In this document: positions 8,790 through 17,343 of the stretch, in pieces | How the letters are laid out: each line of letters begins with the position of its first letter | How positions within the stretch are numbered: the stretch's first letter is position 1 | Source: Candidatus Magnetominusculus xianensis | GTDB lineage: Bacteria > Nitrospirota > Thermodesulfovibrionia > Thermodesulfovibrionales > Magnetobacteriaceae | Direction: 5' to 3' | Assembly (NCBI GenBank): GCA_001541255.1 | Contig: LNQR01000028.1 | Location: 1-60,553 of the forward strand | DNA length: 60,553 bases | Position numbers and translations under genes: made by a program | Notes under the pieces: model-generated | Database searches by the model: none | Told to the model about the DNA's origin: nothing | The model's input: only the letters and a program-made list of their open reading frames with translations

Positions 8790-10448
8790 ATGGCAAGTGT
8801 GCATAAGGTACCCGGCTCACAGTGGCGGGCGATAATTGAAAGCGCGATGTATGCAAACTCTGTAAAAAAGACCAACATGAGGGAACTCTACGAGTATTCC
8901 ATCAAACAGCCCGAAGTGATTGTGACAACAGAGCCGATGTATAAACCGGAAGTCTACGGGCTTCCCTCAGAGGCAAAGGTGCTTGTCTCAAACGACGGCT
9001 CTATCGTGGGAAGGACGGCAAAGGCCAGACGCCTTGTAAGGCAGATGGGCGCAGAGAAAGATAAGTACATGACAATCCTGCGTGAGGCCGTCTATCACTT
9101 CAACAAAAAAGAGACCTTCCTGATGGAAGGCATCGTCGGTGTACATCCAGATTTCATGCTGAGGGCACTCTTGATAAGCCCGCGTACAGATGCCAAGAAT
9201 ATGCTCGACTGGGCGTTTAACTTTGCCCCGTGGATGGCGCCCTGGACAGATACATACGCAAACTCACGCAAACTCGACGAACATGACATCATGGTGCTGG
9301 CAGATTCAGACTGGTCGCATCCTGACTTCCCCGACGGCCTGATTATTGTCGATGAGATGCAAAACTGTATCGCCATACTTGGCCTGAGATATTTTGGAGA
9401 GCGCAAAAAGGGCACACTAACGCTTGCATGGGCAATCGGTGTGAGGCAGAACATGGTTGCCTGTCACGGCGGTATCAAAAAAGTCGGCAATAACCTGCCT
9501 GTTGCAGTCTTTGGCCTTTCAGGAAGCGGCAAATCCTCTATCACCAACAGCCCCGACCACGAAGGCACACTAAGCGCTGACGAACACGTTACTGTCATCC
9601 ATGACGACGCCTTTCTCATCGATTTAAACAACAACTTCTCTGTCCCGATAGAGCCAAGCCTCTTTGACAAGACAGATGCAGTAACATACGAAGACCCGAT
9701 AATAAAGTATTTTTATACTGCCCAAAACGTCGCCGTTACAATGGTTCCCGACGGGCAGGTAAAGCTGGTCTGTCAGGATATACGCAACAGAAATGGCCGT
9801 TGTATCAAGACCCGCGACATGTTTAATCATACTGATTACTGCGAAAAGCCGGGCAAGGTTGTATGGCTGCAAAAGGACCCGTCGCTGCCGCCCGTGTGTA
9901 AGATAAAAAACCCATGGCTTAAGGTGGCAATGGGTGCTTCTCTGAGTACGATGAGGGCAAAGGGCGTAGAAAACGTTGACCCCAAAGAACTGGGCAGATT
10001 AGTAATTGAGCCGTTTGCAAATCCATTCCGAGTGCATCCTTTGATGTGGGACTGCCAGCAGTTTAATAAGCTCTTTCAATCAGGTACAGAGTGCTACATC
10101 ATGAACACCCACGCCTTCGGTACAGCAGATGAGCAGATAGATATTCCCAAGACCCTGTCCCTGAAGATAATGACTGAACTGATTCGCGGCACTATCGAGT
10201 GGCGGGAGTGGAAGGCATTTCAGGGGCTGCTAATCCCCAAAAACGGCAAGGAACTCTTCGGCGTGGATTTTGAGAAGAAGTACAAACCGTCGAGAGACAA
10301 GCGCTACCTGTCATATCTCAGAGAAAGGATGCAGGATAGAATCACATTCCTTTCCAACAAGAGAGAGGCAAAGGACATGGACAGCGTCATTATAGACCCA
10401 ATCGTTGCCGCCCGAACGATTATAGACAAGATATTAAGTGAAATCTAA
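8790..10448 (+). CDS. pckA: Phosphoenolpyruvate carboxykinase (ATP), divergent
   Basis: A 552-aa protein with the core motifs of ATP-dependent PEP carboxykinase, which interconverts oxaloacetate + ATP and PEP + CO2 + ADP. The ERKKGTLTL segment contains the equivalent of the active-site lysine region, VACHGG the metal-binding histidine, and GLSGSGKSS the kinase-1a P-loop. SADEH follows as the kinase-2 metal site, and KTRDMF probably supplies the catalytic arginine. The sequence between motifs is far from the E. coli enzyme and the P-loop is GSGKS rather than the usual GTGKT. The length is typical. Its place downstream of glutamate synthase fits a link between C4 acids and nitrogen assimilation. 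A related nucleotide kinase of the same fold is a less likely alternative. Confidence 0.72.
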   Translation: MASVHKVPGSQWRAIIESAMYANSVKKTNMRELYEYSIKQPEVIVTTEPMYKPEVYGLPSEAKVLVSNDGSIVGRTAKARRLVRQMGAEKDKYMTILREAVYHFNKKETFLMEGIVGVHPDFMLRALLISPRTDAKNMLDWAFNFAPWMAPWTDTYANSRKLDEHDIMVLADSDWSHPDFPDGLIIVDEMQNCIAILGLRYFGERKKGTLTLAWAIGVRQNMVACHGGIKKVGNNLPVAVFGLSGSGKSSITNSPDHEGTLSADEHVTVIHDDAFLIDLNNNFSVPIEPSLFDKTDAVTYEDPIIKYFYTAQNVAVTMVPDGQVKLVCQDIRNRNGRCIKTRDMFNHTDYCEKPGKVVWLQKDPSLPPVCKIKNPWLKVAMGASLSTMRAKGVENVDPKELGRLVIEPFANPFRVHPLMWDCQQFNKLFQSGTECYIMNTHAFGTADEQIDIPKTLSLKIMTELIRGTIEWREWKAFQGLLIPKNGKELFGVDFEKKYKPSRDKRYLSYLRERMQDRITFLSNKREAKDMDSVIIDPIVAARTIIDKILSEI

Positions 10449-10451
10449 CAA

Positions 10452-11144
10452 TTGGATATAGTCAACACACTGAGGAGTTTGACAGTTGCGGCAATTCCTA
10501 TACTGTTTGCGATAACGTTTCACGAAGTGGCGCATGGGTGGGTCGCTGATAAACTTGGCGACCCGACAGCCCGCTCTATGGGCAGGCTGTCATTTAATCC
10601 CCTGGCGCACATTGACCCGGTAAACACTGTAATCCTGCCAATAGTGCTTTTTATTGTCTCTAACGGGATGTTTATATTCGGCTCGGCAAAGCCCGTCCCC
10701 GTGGATTACCGAAATCTGAAAAACCCCAGGAGGGACTCTGCCATTGTCTCAGCCGCCGGGCCAGTGATGAATATTATTCTGGCGATTGTGAGCCTGCTTA
10801 TTCTCGTTCTACTTTATAATGTGCTGCCTCATATGGATTCAGATTTGATTTCGTCTAAGGTTATGCCGCCGGTGTTGCAGATGCTTCAATACGGGGTATC
10901 TTTTAATATTTTCATTGCGGCCTTTAATCTCATCCCCATACCGCCTTTGGACGGGGGCAGAATCGCCGTAAGTATGCTGCCACCCAGACAGGCATATGCG
11001 TACAGCAGGCTTGAGCCTTACGGGATTTACATCGTTCTCATATTGTGGATGACCGGTTTAGCAAGGATTATAATATACCCAATACAGGCATTTATCAAGT
11101 TTCTGATAAGTCTGTTTATGCTGCCATTTGGCGGTTTAATGTGA
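10452..11144 (+). CDS. Site-2 protease family (M50) membrane metalloprotease
   Basis: A 230-aa polytopic membrane protein of the short S2P/M50 group that cuts substrates within the membrane. The zinc motif HEVAH lies in the first hydrophobic segment (24-28), and the second conserved motif NLIPIPPLDGGR at about 157-168 supplies the third ligand aspartate. Several other hydrophobic segments are present and no PDZ domain is seen, as is usual for this short group. It begins with TTG three bases after the pckA stop codon and is followed ten bases later by trpS, so all three are probably co-transcribed. Its substrate is not evident. Confidence 0.85.
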   Translation: MDIVNTLRSLTVAAIPILFAITFHEVAHGWVADKLGDPTARSMGRLSFNPLAHIDPVNTVILPIVLFIVSNGMFIFGSAKPVPVDYRNLKNPRRDSAIVSAAGPVMNIILAIVSLLILVLLYNVLPHMDSDLISSKVMPPVLQMLQYGVSFNIFIAAFNLIPIPPLDGGRIAVSMLPPRQAYAYSRLEPYGIYIVLILWMTGLARIIIYPIQAFIKFLISLFMLPFGGLM

Positions 11145-11154
11145 GGAGTGATAT

Positions 11155-12141
11155 ATGAAAGAACGTGTACTGAGCGGGATGCAGCCAAGTGGATACCTGC
11201 ACTTGGGGAATTTCGCAGGGGCGCTGAAAAACTGGGTGCGCCTTCAGGATATATATGACTGCTTTTACTGTGTGGTCGATTGGCACGCGCTGACGAGCAA
11301 TTACGCCAATCCATCCCCGATAGCAGATTACAAACACGATATGCTCATCAACTTCATAGCCGCAGGGCTTGACCCCAATAAGTGTACGATATTCTTACAA
11401 TCTGCGGTAAAACAGCACGCCGAACTGCATCTCTTATTAAGCATGATAACGCCGCTGGGCTGGCTTGAGCGCGTACCGACATATAAAGAAAAACAGACAG
11501 AGATAAAGGACAAGGATTTAAATACATACGGGTTCCTTGGCTACCCCGTCCTGCAGGCCGCAGATATATTAATCTACAAGGCGCGGCACGTCCCCGTTGG
11601 GGTTGACCAAATCCCACACCTTGAACTGACGCGTGAGATAGCCAGACGGTTTGAATTTCTATATGGAAAGGGCATACTGACAGAGCCGGAGCCTCTTCTT
11701 ACCGAATCACCAAAGGTCGTCGGACTTGACGGCAGGAAGATGTCAAAGAGCTATGACAATGCCATATATCTCAGTGATACACCTGAGCAAATCGACAAAA
11801 AAATCAGGCAGATGATGACCGACCCGGCAAGAAAGAGAAAGACCGACAAGGGTGACCCGGAGCTATCCCCGGTCTATGCACTGCACAAGATATTCTCATC
11901 GCCCGATGAGATAGCGCATGTTGCGGCTGCCTGCAAGACGGCAGAGATAGGCTGTATTGACTGCAAACGCATACTAATAAAAAATATCAGCAAAGAACTT
12001 GAGCCGCTCTGGAGCAAGCGGGAAGAGCTGACAGGCTCTCCATCGATGCTCAAAGATATTCTAAACGCGGGAAATAGACGAGCCGCGGCTGAGGCCGAAA
12101 AGACGATGGAACTTATCAGAGAGGCAATGAATTTATCCTGA
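11155..12141 (+). CDS. trpS: Tryptophanyl-tRNA synthetase
   Basis: A class I aminoacyl-tRNA synthetase of 328 aa that charges tRNA(Trp). The HIGH-type motif appears as YLHLGN (14-19) and the KMSKS loop at 195-199 (GRKMSKSYDN). The length is normal for bacterial TrpS. A GGAG-containing ribosome-binding site precedes the ATG. It sits between the M50 protease and the FmdB/polA pair, a common setting for S2P genes in bacteria. Confidence 0.95.
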   Translation: MKERVLSGMQPSGYLHLGNFAGALKNWVRLQDIYDCFYCVVDWHALTSNYANPSPIADYKHDMLINFIAAGLDPNKCTIFLQSAVKQHAELHLLLSMITPLGWLERVPTYKEKQTEIKDKDLNTYGFLGYPVLQAADILIYKARHVPVGVDQIPHLELTREIARRFEFLYGKGILTEPEPLLTESPKVVGLDGRKMSKSYDNAIYLSDTPEQIDKKIRQMMTDPARKRKTDKGDPELSPVYALHKIFSSPDEIAHVAAACKTAEIGCIDCKRILIKNISKELEPLWSKREELTGSPSMLKDILNAGNRRAAAEAEKTMELIREAMNLS

Positions 12142-12173
12142 ACTTTTCAAACATTTTTTGGGGAGGGCTGATT

Positions 12174-12380
12174 ATGCCGATTTTTGAATACAACTGTAAT
12201 AAGTGCGACTGTGATTTCGAGATGATAGTAAATAAAAACACTGTAGTTGAGTGTGAGAAATGCGGTTCAAAAGAAGTAAAAAAGAAGATGTCCCTGTTTG
12301 GCACTGCGGGAACAGATAAGCACGTCCACAGCGGCGGCGATTGCGGCGGCTGCCACAAAAGCTCATGCAGCACGTGCTAG
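12174..12380 (+). CDS. FmdB-family zinc ribbon protein
   Basis: A 68-aa protein beginning MPIFEYNCNKCDCDFE, the signature of the FmdB/CxxC_CxxC regulatory-protein family. Two CxxC knuckles (Cys8/Cys11 and the ECEKCG pair) bind zinc. The C-terminus is rich in Gly, His and Cys (CGGCHKSSCSTC), possibly a further metal site. A GGGGAGGG ribosome-binding site lies in the trpS-fmdB gap, and polA begins ten bases after the stop. The function of this family is not settled; regulation and metal handling have both been proposed. Confidence 0.85.
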   Translation: MPIFEYNCNKCDCDFEMIVNKNTVVECEKCGSKEVKKKMSLFGTAGTDKHVHSGGDCGGCHKSSCSTC

Positions 12381-12389
12381 TTCACTGAC

Positions 12390-14945
12390 ATGGAGATGCA
12401 GCACACCAGCACGTATCTAATTGACGGCACTGCCTATATATACCGGGCATTCCATGCCATTGCTGAACTGAAAAACTCCGCCGGATTTCCCACAAACGCC
12501 ATATACGGCTTTACGGCCATGATGTTTAAATTCATCAAAGACAAGGCCCCGGATGCCATCGCCGTAGTGCTTGACTCCCCTGAGCCTACCCACAGGCACA
12601 AGCTCTACACAGAGTATAAGGCCAACCGTTCAGCGCCCGCAGAGGATTTTATCATGCAGATAGAGCCAATCACGGCGGTGCTTGCGGCGATGAACATTGC
12701 AGTAATCGCGCTGCCCGGGTTTGAGTCTGACGACATAATGGCGGTGCTGGCAAAGCGCTATGCCTCTGCCACAAATACGGTATATATCGTCACCGGAGAC
12801 AAGGACCTGCTTCAGGCCGTAGATACGCATATTAAAATCTATGACCTTGTGAAAAACGTTGTCCTTGATATAGACTCAGTTATCAGCCGTCTGCGCGTCC
12901 CACCCGTGAAGGTGCCTGAACTTATGGCGCTGACGGGCGACCAGATAGACAACATACCAGGTGTCAGAGGCATAGGGGAGAAGACCGCCGCTGACCTGCT
13001 TAAAGACTACGATACTGTTGAAGAACTCATCGCTCACTGTAATAATATCCCAAACGCCCGCCTTCGAAAGATGATAGAAGACAATGTCCCCGCCATACGC
13101 CTGAGCCGCGAGTTGTCAGTTGTAAGCGCTGATGTGCCGCTTGACATACCGCTTTCACAGTTGATGATAAAGGAGCCTCATTACGACGAACTAAAAGCGC
13201 TGTTTATAAAATACGAATTCACATCATTATTAAAATACATACCAGATGATTACGAGGATTTTTCATTTAATAGAGCGGCGCTTGCCACTGCTAAAGAATT
13301 CAACGAGGCATTTAAAGAACAACCCGCCGCTGTCTCTATTAAGGCCGCGCCAGATGGCGGTGATTCATGTGCCCTGTCAATAGACGCCAATATGGGTTAC
13401 AGTATAAGGCCGACACAGCTTGCCGCTGATATACTTACAGACAATTCAATTGCAAAAATAGGGCACAATTTAAAATCAGACATCCATGTGTTTCACAGGC
13501 ACTCGATAGGCGTCAGGGGTAATTTGTATGACACAATGGTGGCCGCAAATCTGATTAACCCAAACCGTCAGGACTATAGCCTTAGGGCGCTTGCCCTTGA
13601 GTATCTTTCTTATAAAATCAAAGGAGAAAACAAGGAGCTGGACTTATATTCAGGGCCGCCAGTGGAGGAGGCCGTAACCGCCCTCAGGCTGCAAGTGGCG
13701 CTGTCGAAAAAGATTGAGGGCACACCGCTTGCACGGTTGTATGAGAAGGTTGAGGCGCCGCTTATTTATATATTGGCGGAGATGGAGCAATGTGGGATCA
13801 GGGTAGATACTGTAAGATTAAAGGCGCTGTCGGATGAGTTGGGCGCACAGGTCTCAGCGCTTGAGAAGCGTATATATTTTCTGGCCGGTGAGGAGTTTAA
13901 CATCAACTCGCCCAAGCAGCTATCAGAGATACTATTTGACAAGCTCAGGCTTACCTCAGGCAAGAAGACCAAGACGGGGCTTTCGACTGATGTCGGGGTA
14001 CTTGAGACTCTGGCAGACCATCACCCGCTTCCTGCTGAGATATTACAGTATCGAACGCTGGCAAAACTAAAAAACACATATGCCGACGCCCTGCCCACGT
14101 ATATAAATCCCGCAACTGGGCGGCTTCATACGACATTTAATCAGGCCGGTACATCGACGGGAAGGCTCTCAAGCAGTAATCCGAATCTTCAAAATATACC
14201 CGTGCGAGGGGCGCTTGGCGAGGCATTCAGGCGGGCATTTATAGCAGGAGAGGGGCATTATTTAGTCTCGGCGGATTATTCGCAGATTGAATTGCGGGTG
14301 CTGGCGCATTTAAGCGGCGATGAAGGGTTTATTGAGGCGTTTTCAAACGGTGCAGATATTCACACGGAGACGGCGCGCGAGGTTCTTACCGGCGCTGACG
14401 GCGTCGTAACCGGCGATATGAGGCGGCAGGCAAAGGCGATAAATTTTGGGATAATATACGGCATGTCGGCCTTTGGCCTTGCCGGGCAGCTTAAGATTCC
14501 GCAGTCGCAGACAAAACAGTACATAGAGAGATTCTTTCAGCGTTATGAGGGCGTAAGCCGCTTCATAGATAGTACGATAAAAGAAACAACGACACGCGGC
14601 TATGCACAGACCATAATGGGGCGGCGCCGCCCGATAGACGGTCTGAAAAGCGGCAATAAGAACATCAGGCAGCAGGCCGAGCGCCTCGCCATAAACAGCC
14701 CGATACAGGGTTCTGCGGCAGACATAATCAAGCTCTCAATGCTCAAAGTCCACGCAGCGTTGAGCAGGTTTAAGACAAAGATGATCTTACAGATTCACGA
14801 CGAACTCCTGTTTGAAGTACCGGAGGCAGAGCTTGACGATGTCAAGGCATTGGTCAGGCAGGAGATGGAGAATGTCCTAACGCTTGATGTTGCATTAAAG
14901 GTTGATATAGGGGCCGGGTTGAATTGGGCAGATACAAAAGTTTAG
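12390..14945 (+). CDS. polA: DNA polymerase I
   Basis: An 851-aa family A polymerase for Okazaki fragment maturation and repair. The N-terminal third is the 5'-3' exonuclease (FEN-like) domain, with conserved acidic runs (GFESDDIMA, TGDKDLLQ, GDQIDNIPGVRGIG). In the middle domain the first 3'-5' exonuclease motif (DxE) is missing, while IGHNLKSD remains, so proofreading is probably lost or weak, as in Thermus enzymes. Polymerase motifs are intact: motif A DYSQIELRV (Asp629), motif B RRQAKAINFGIIYG, and motif C QIHDE (801-805). A diverged copy of codons near motif C is found 1324 bp downstream (16085-16220). Confidence 0.95.
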   Translation: MEMQHTSTYLIDGTAYIYRAFHAIAELKNSAGFPTNAIYGFTAMMFKFIKDKAPDAIAVVLDSPEPTHRHKLYTEYKANRSAPAEDFIMQIEPITAVLAAMNIAVIALPGFESDDIMAVLAKRYASATNTVYIVTGDKDLLQAVDTHIKIYDLVKNVVLDIDSVISRLRVPPVKVPELMALTGDQIDNIPGVRGIGEKTAADLLKDYDTVEELIAHCNNIPNARLRKMIEDNVPAIRLSRELSVVSADVPLDIPLSQLMIKEPHYDELKALFIKYEFTSLLKYIPDDYEDFSFNRAALATAKEFNEAFKEQPAAVSIKAAPDGGDSCALSIDANMGYSIRPTQLAADILTDNSIAKIGHNLKSDIHVFHRHSIGVRGNLYDTMVAANLINPNRQDYSLRALALEYLSYKIKGENKELDLYSGPPVEEAVTALRLQVALSKKIEGTPLARLYEKVEAPLIYILAEMEQCGIRVDTVRLKALSDELGAQVSALEKRIYFLAGEEFNINSPKQLSEILFDKLRLTSGKKTKTGLSTDVGVLETLADHHPLPAEILQYRTLAKLKNTYADALPTYINPATGRLHTTFNQAGTSTGRLSSSNPNLQNIPVRGALGEAFRRAFIAGEGHYLVSADYSQIELRVLAHLSGDEGFIEAFSNGADIHTETAREVLTGADGVVTGDMRRQAKAINFGIIYGMSAFGLAGQLKIPQSQTKQYIERFFQRYEGVSRFIDSTIKETTTRGYAQTIMGRRRPIDGLKSGNKNIRQQAERLAINSPIQGSAADIIKLSMLKVHAALSRFKTKMILQIHDELLFEVPEAELDDVKALVRQEMENVLTLDVALKVDIGAGLNWADTKV

Positions 14946-15039
14946 CAAATACAGGCGTCTGTCATTGCTGCCACCGATTAGAAGTTCTGTCATTATTATA
15001 AGTTTCAGACGTAACCATTGATTATTTTGGTTCATTTGG

Positions 15040-15056
15040 CTACAATTGAATTGTAG
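15040..15056. promoter_or_regulatory. Palindromic operator-like site upstream of hepT-mntA
   Basis: CTACAATT-G-AATTGTAG is a perfect 17-bp inverted repeat lying 155 bp before hepT, in the gap after polA. The half-site CTACAAT/ATTGTAG is the same as in the double palindrome at 45593-45628 before the phage-like block. No -35 box is obvious; a TATAAT occurs at 15200-15205. Confidence 0.4.
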
Positions 15057-15210
15057 TATGGTTCTCTTGAGACAGGATGCAGTTGTGTCGCAGAAAGTAA
15101 AAAGGAGTTTTTCTAAGGAAACTCTTTAAACTTTTCAATGTCGGAGCTTGGGAGTAATTCTGCACTTGTGTTTTAATAAGAGAAATGCTAATCTAGTTTT
15201 ATAATGACAT

Positions 15211-15654
15211 ATGCTGGGGGATAGCGTGACTCTTAGAACTGATCATCTTGCACGCTGTATAGGCACTCTTGAGGCGTCGTATACTATGCTCTGCTCTACC
15301 GTGCCTGATACTGTCGAGTATGAAGTGTACAGGAATGCTGTGGTCAAGGGGTTTGAACTGACGCTGGAGACATCTGTTAAGCTGCTTCGCAAGGCGCTAA
15401 GGGCATACGCGATGCCCCGTGATGTAGACTCGTGGACATTTAAAGATACTCTGCGCCACGCCAGCAAGCATGGACTTCTGACGGTTGACTCCGTAGAGAG
15501 ATGGTTTAGATATCGTGACAATCGTAACAACACGGCGCATGACTATGGGGTGGGGTTTGCAGAGGGGACACTTGCCCTGCTGCCTGGCTTTATTATTGAT
15601 GCTGGCTCACTGGAGGCTGGGTTGAGGGAGAGGTTTTATAATGCAGGCGATTGA
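15211..15654 (+). CDS. hepT: HepT-type HEPN toxin
   Basis: A 147-aa HEPN-domain protein of the HI0074 (nucleotidyltransferase substrate binding) family. It carries the Rx4HxY motif as RNNTAHDY (Arg105, His110, Tyr112). In characterised HepT proteins Arg and His form the ribonuclease site, and the tyrosine is modified by the MntA antitoxin. The partner gene overlaps its end by 14 bp. The ATG at 15211 has no ribosome-binding site; a GTG at 15226 preceded by GGGGGAT is a plausible alternative that would remove five residues. The two genes follow a 265-bp gap after polA in an accessory island. Confidence 0.82.
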   Translation: MLGDSVTLRTDHLARCIGTLEASYTMLCSTVPDTVEYEVYRNAVVKGFELTLETSVKLLRKALRAYAMPRDVDSWTFKDTLRHASKHGLLTVDSVERWFRYRDNRNNTAHDYGVGFAEGTLALLPGFIIDAGSLEAGLRERFYNAGD

Positions 15655-15997
15655 CCAGTGCCCCTGCCGCTCAAACTTGCCGGATTGGTTGAGTACGATT
15701 GAGCGCCTGGCCTCAGAACATCTCCCAGCCGCCGACATACTTGTCTACGGCAGCCGCATCAATGGCACGGCACACGAAGGCAGCGATATTGATATCGTGG
15801 TGCGTAATCCGTCTGCTGACGGGAAGCCTTTTGATGATTTGTACGCCCTGCGGGAGGCCATATCTGGCAGTGACATCCCTGTACTAGTTGATGTGCTTGA
15901 CTGGGCAAGAATCCCTGCTGACTTTCGTGAAGAAATACAGAGGTGCCACAAGGTTTTAAAAAGGGGGAATACGGCTGATAAGCAGCTGAAGCGATGA
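15641..15997 (+). CDS. mntA: MntA-type nucleotidyltransferase antitoxin
   Basis: A 118-aa minimal nucleotidyltransferase with the canonical GSx10DxD motif: Gly37-Ser38 and Asp49/Asp51. Asp84 (VLVDVLDW) is the probable third catalytic acid. By family, it neutralises HepT by transferring AMP to the tyrosine of the Rx4HxY motif, and HepT there is intact. The gene overlaps hepT and its TGA stop overlaps the ATG of a short ORF (15994-16074), which suggests that a third gene once followed in the operon. Confidence 0.82.
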   Translation: MQAIDQCPCRSNLPDWLSTIERLASEHLPAADILVYGSRINGTAHEGSDIDIVVRNPSADGKPFDDLYALREAISGSDIPVLVDVLDWARIPADFREEIQRCHKVLKRGNTADKQLKR

Positions 15998-16074
15998 CAG
16001 ATACATTTGAAATTCATAATGCTGCCCTTGATGAGATATTCAGGCACGCGCTGGAGGCATACCCTATACGGTAA
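15994..16074 (+). pseudogene. 26-codon ORF, possible truncated third gene of the hepT-mntA operon
   Basis: The ORF starts with an ATG that overlaps the mntA stop (ATGA) and ends at 16072-16074. The peptide runs MTDTFEIHNAALDEIF and ends AYPIR. An N-terminus with ALDEIFRHALEAYP resembles the first helix of M67/JAB metallopeptidases, but the stretch is too short to be sure. It stops 11 bases before the polA-like fragment, so truncation at that junction is likely. Confidence 0.3.
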
Positions 16075-16084
16075 ACAGGGACAC

Positions 16085-16220
16085 TGAGCAGGTTGAAGAC
16101 AAAGATGATCATACAGATTCAAGATGAACTCCTGTTTGAAGTACCGGAGTCAGAGCTTGACGAGGTTAAAGCGTTGGTCAGGCAAGAGATGGAGAATGTC
16201 CTAACGCTTGATATTACATT
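16085..16220 (+). pseudogene. Duplicated, diverged fragment of the 3' end of polA
   Basis: This 136-bp stretch aligns without gaps to 14761-14896 inside polA, with about 12 mismatches (roughly 91% identity by my count), in the same orientation and offset by 1324 bp. Most encoded changes are conservative (Leu to Ile, Ala to Ser, Asp to Glu, Val to Ile), but the motif C histidine becomes Gln. Identity stops before the polA C-terminus, and the open frame runs on to 16287 with unrelated codons. It is a remnant, not a gene. Confidence 0.85.
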
Positions 16221-16275
16221 GTCTACTGCCAGACAGATAAAGCAGACTTGTGTTTCTTTCCATCTCTTACAAGTT

Positions 16276-17343
16276 TCAGTATTGTGATAATTGTTGTATG
16301 AATTCACTATATTTACTTATATATATTTCATAGACTTTCCGTATGCCTGTAGAAACACCTTTAACACAATAACTGTCAGGAGAGGGGTATTCTATATGTA
16401 TATCAGGATGAAGAATCTTAGAAAAGAACAATCCTACAGTTTGCATTTTACTTCCTGTGGCAGCACATATTATTCTCTCATAGTTGCCTAATTCTTTATA
16501 TATTTCATCTATTTCTTTTATAGTATCTCTATAATCGAGAGTACTTGCCGTTCGTTTAAGGAGGCCATTTCCGTCTATGGGATTATTTGAACTATATTCA
16601 TCAATAAGCTTCTTATGAATTTCCTGTGTTGCCTTCTCACGCCAACTATAATCTTCCCTTGACGGCTTGCGATTAATAAATATTAATCTATGAGGATTGA
16701 TTGTTCCAAGCATGTGAGCGACTAGTTGTTCGTTAAAAGAAGCAAAAGCAATCAAAGTTACAGGTTGACCTTGCATTCTGATGCTGCTCAGGCAGCTCAT
16801 TCTGATTATTGTTCCAACTCCGACAGTTGGAAATCTTGCGAACATTTCCATATCCTCTTTAGAGTCCTTATACTCCTGCTCTGAAGGGGAATAATTGTCA
16901 GACTCGGAATAAACTATTCTTATAGCACCGCGAAATTCTCTAAGCGTACTTAGACATACAAGAATAGCCAACTTTGTCATCGATGAAATATCTATTATTA
17001 TTTCTTCTACACTAGTAAAAGAAGAAATGAGGGCACCTTTTAGTGATTCGTGAAAAATATGAGGAGAATTATGGTCATAATTTACTTTTGATATATTACT
17101 AGCTCCAGCATTAGACAATGCGTCATATAGTTGCTTAATTTTGTTTCTCCCTTTTGGGTTATTATAATGGATTGGAACAGCACTGGATAAAATATGACCC
17201 TGCCCAGATTGGTAGTTAATCCAGCCGAGTGAGCGATCTTCAAACCCATATGCACCTATAAAAAGACGTATTTTTTCGTCGGTCAATTCATCAGCACTCT
17301 TAATATCTGGGAACATAATATGTGTATTATCCACTTTAATCAC
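16276..17343 (-). CDS. Unknown protein with two Rossmann-like half motifs; third gene of putative defence operon
   Basis: I do not recognise this 355-aa protein. It shows an N-terminal GAYGFEDRSLGW (30-41), then an internal two-fold pattern. The first half has DISSMTK (118-124) followed by VYSESDNY (144-151); the second has AATGSKM (294-300) followed by EYPSPDSY (318-325). Each is a small-residue loop after a beta strand followed about 20 residues later by a strand ending in Tyr, reminiscent of CARF-like or other Rossmann nucleotide-binding sensors; this is inference. The GTG at 17343 overlaps the stop of the kinase gene. A second GTG at 17334, eight bases after AAGGAG, is a better-placed start. 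Base composition is AT-rich like its two operon partners. Confidence 0.7.
   Translation of the reverse strand: MIKVDNTHIMFPDIKSADELTDEKIRLFIGAYGFEDRSLGWINYQSGQGHILSSAVPIHYNNPKGRNKIKQLYDALSNAGASNISKVNYDHNSPHIFHESLKGALISSFTSVEEIIIDISSMTKLAILVCLSTLREFRGAIRIVYSESDNYSPSEQEYKDSKEDMEMFARFPTVGVGTIIRMSCLSSIRMQGQPVTLIAFASFNEQLVAHMLGTINPHRLIFINRKPSREDYSWREKATQEIHKKLIDEYSSNNPIDGNGLLKRTASTLDYRDTIKEIDEIYKELGNYERIICAATGSKMQTVGLFFSKILHPDIHIEYPSPDSYCVKGVSTGIRKVYEIYISKYSEFIQQLSQY

Noticed and set aside
16093..16287. Open frame of 64 codons similar to the polA C-terminal part
   Set aside because: It is the duplicated remnant of polA with an unrelated tail; it lacks any polymerase start and is listed as a pseudogene.
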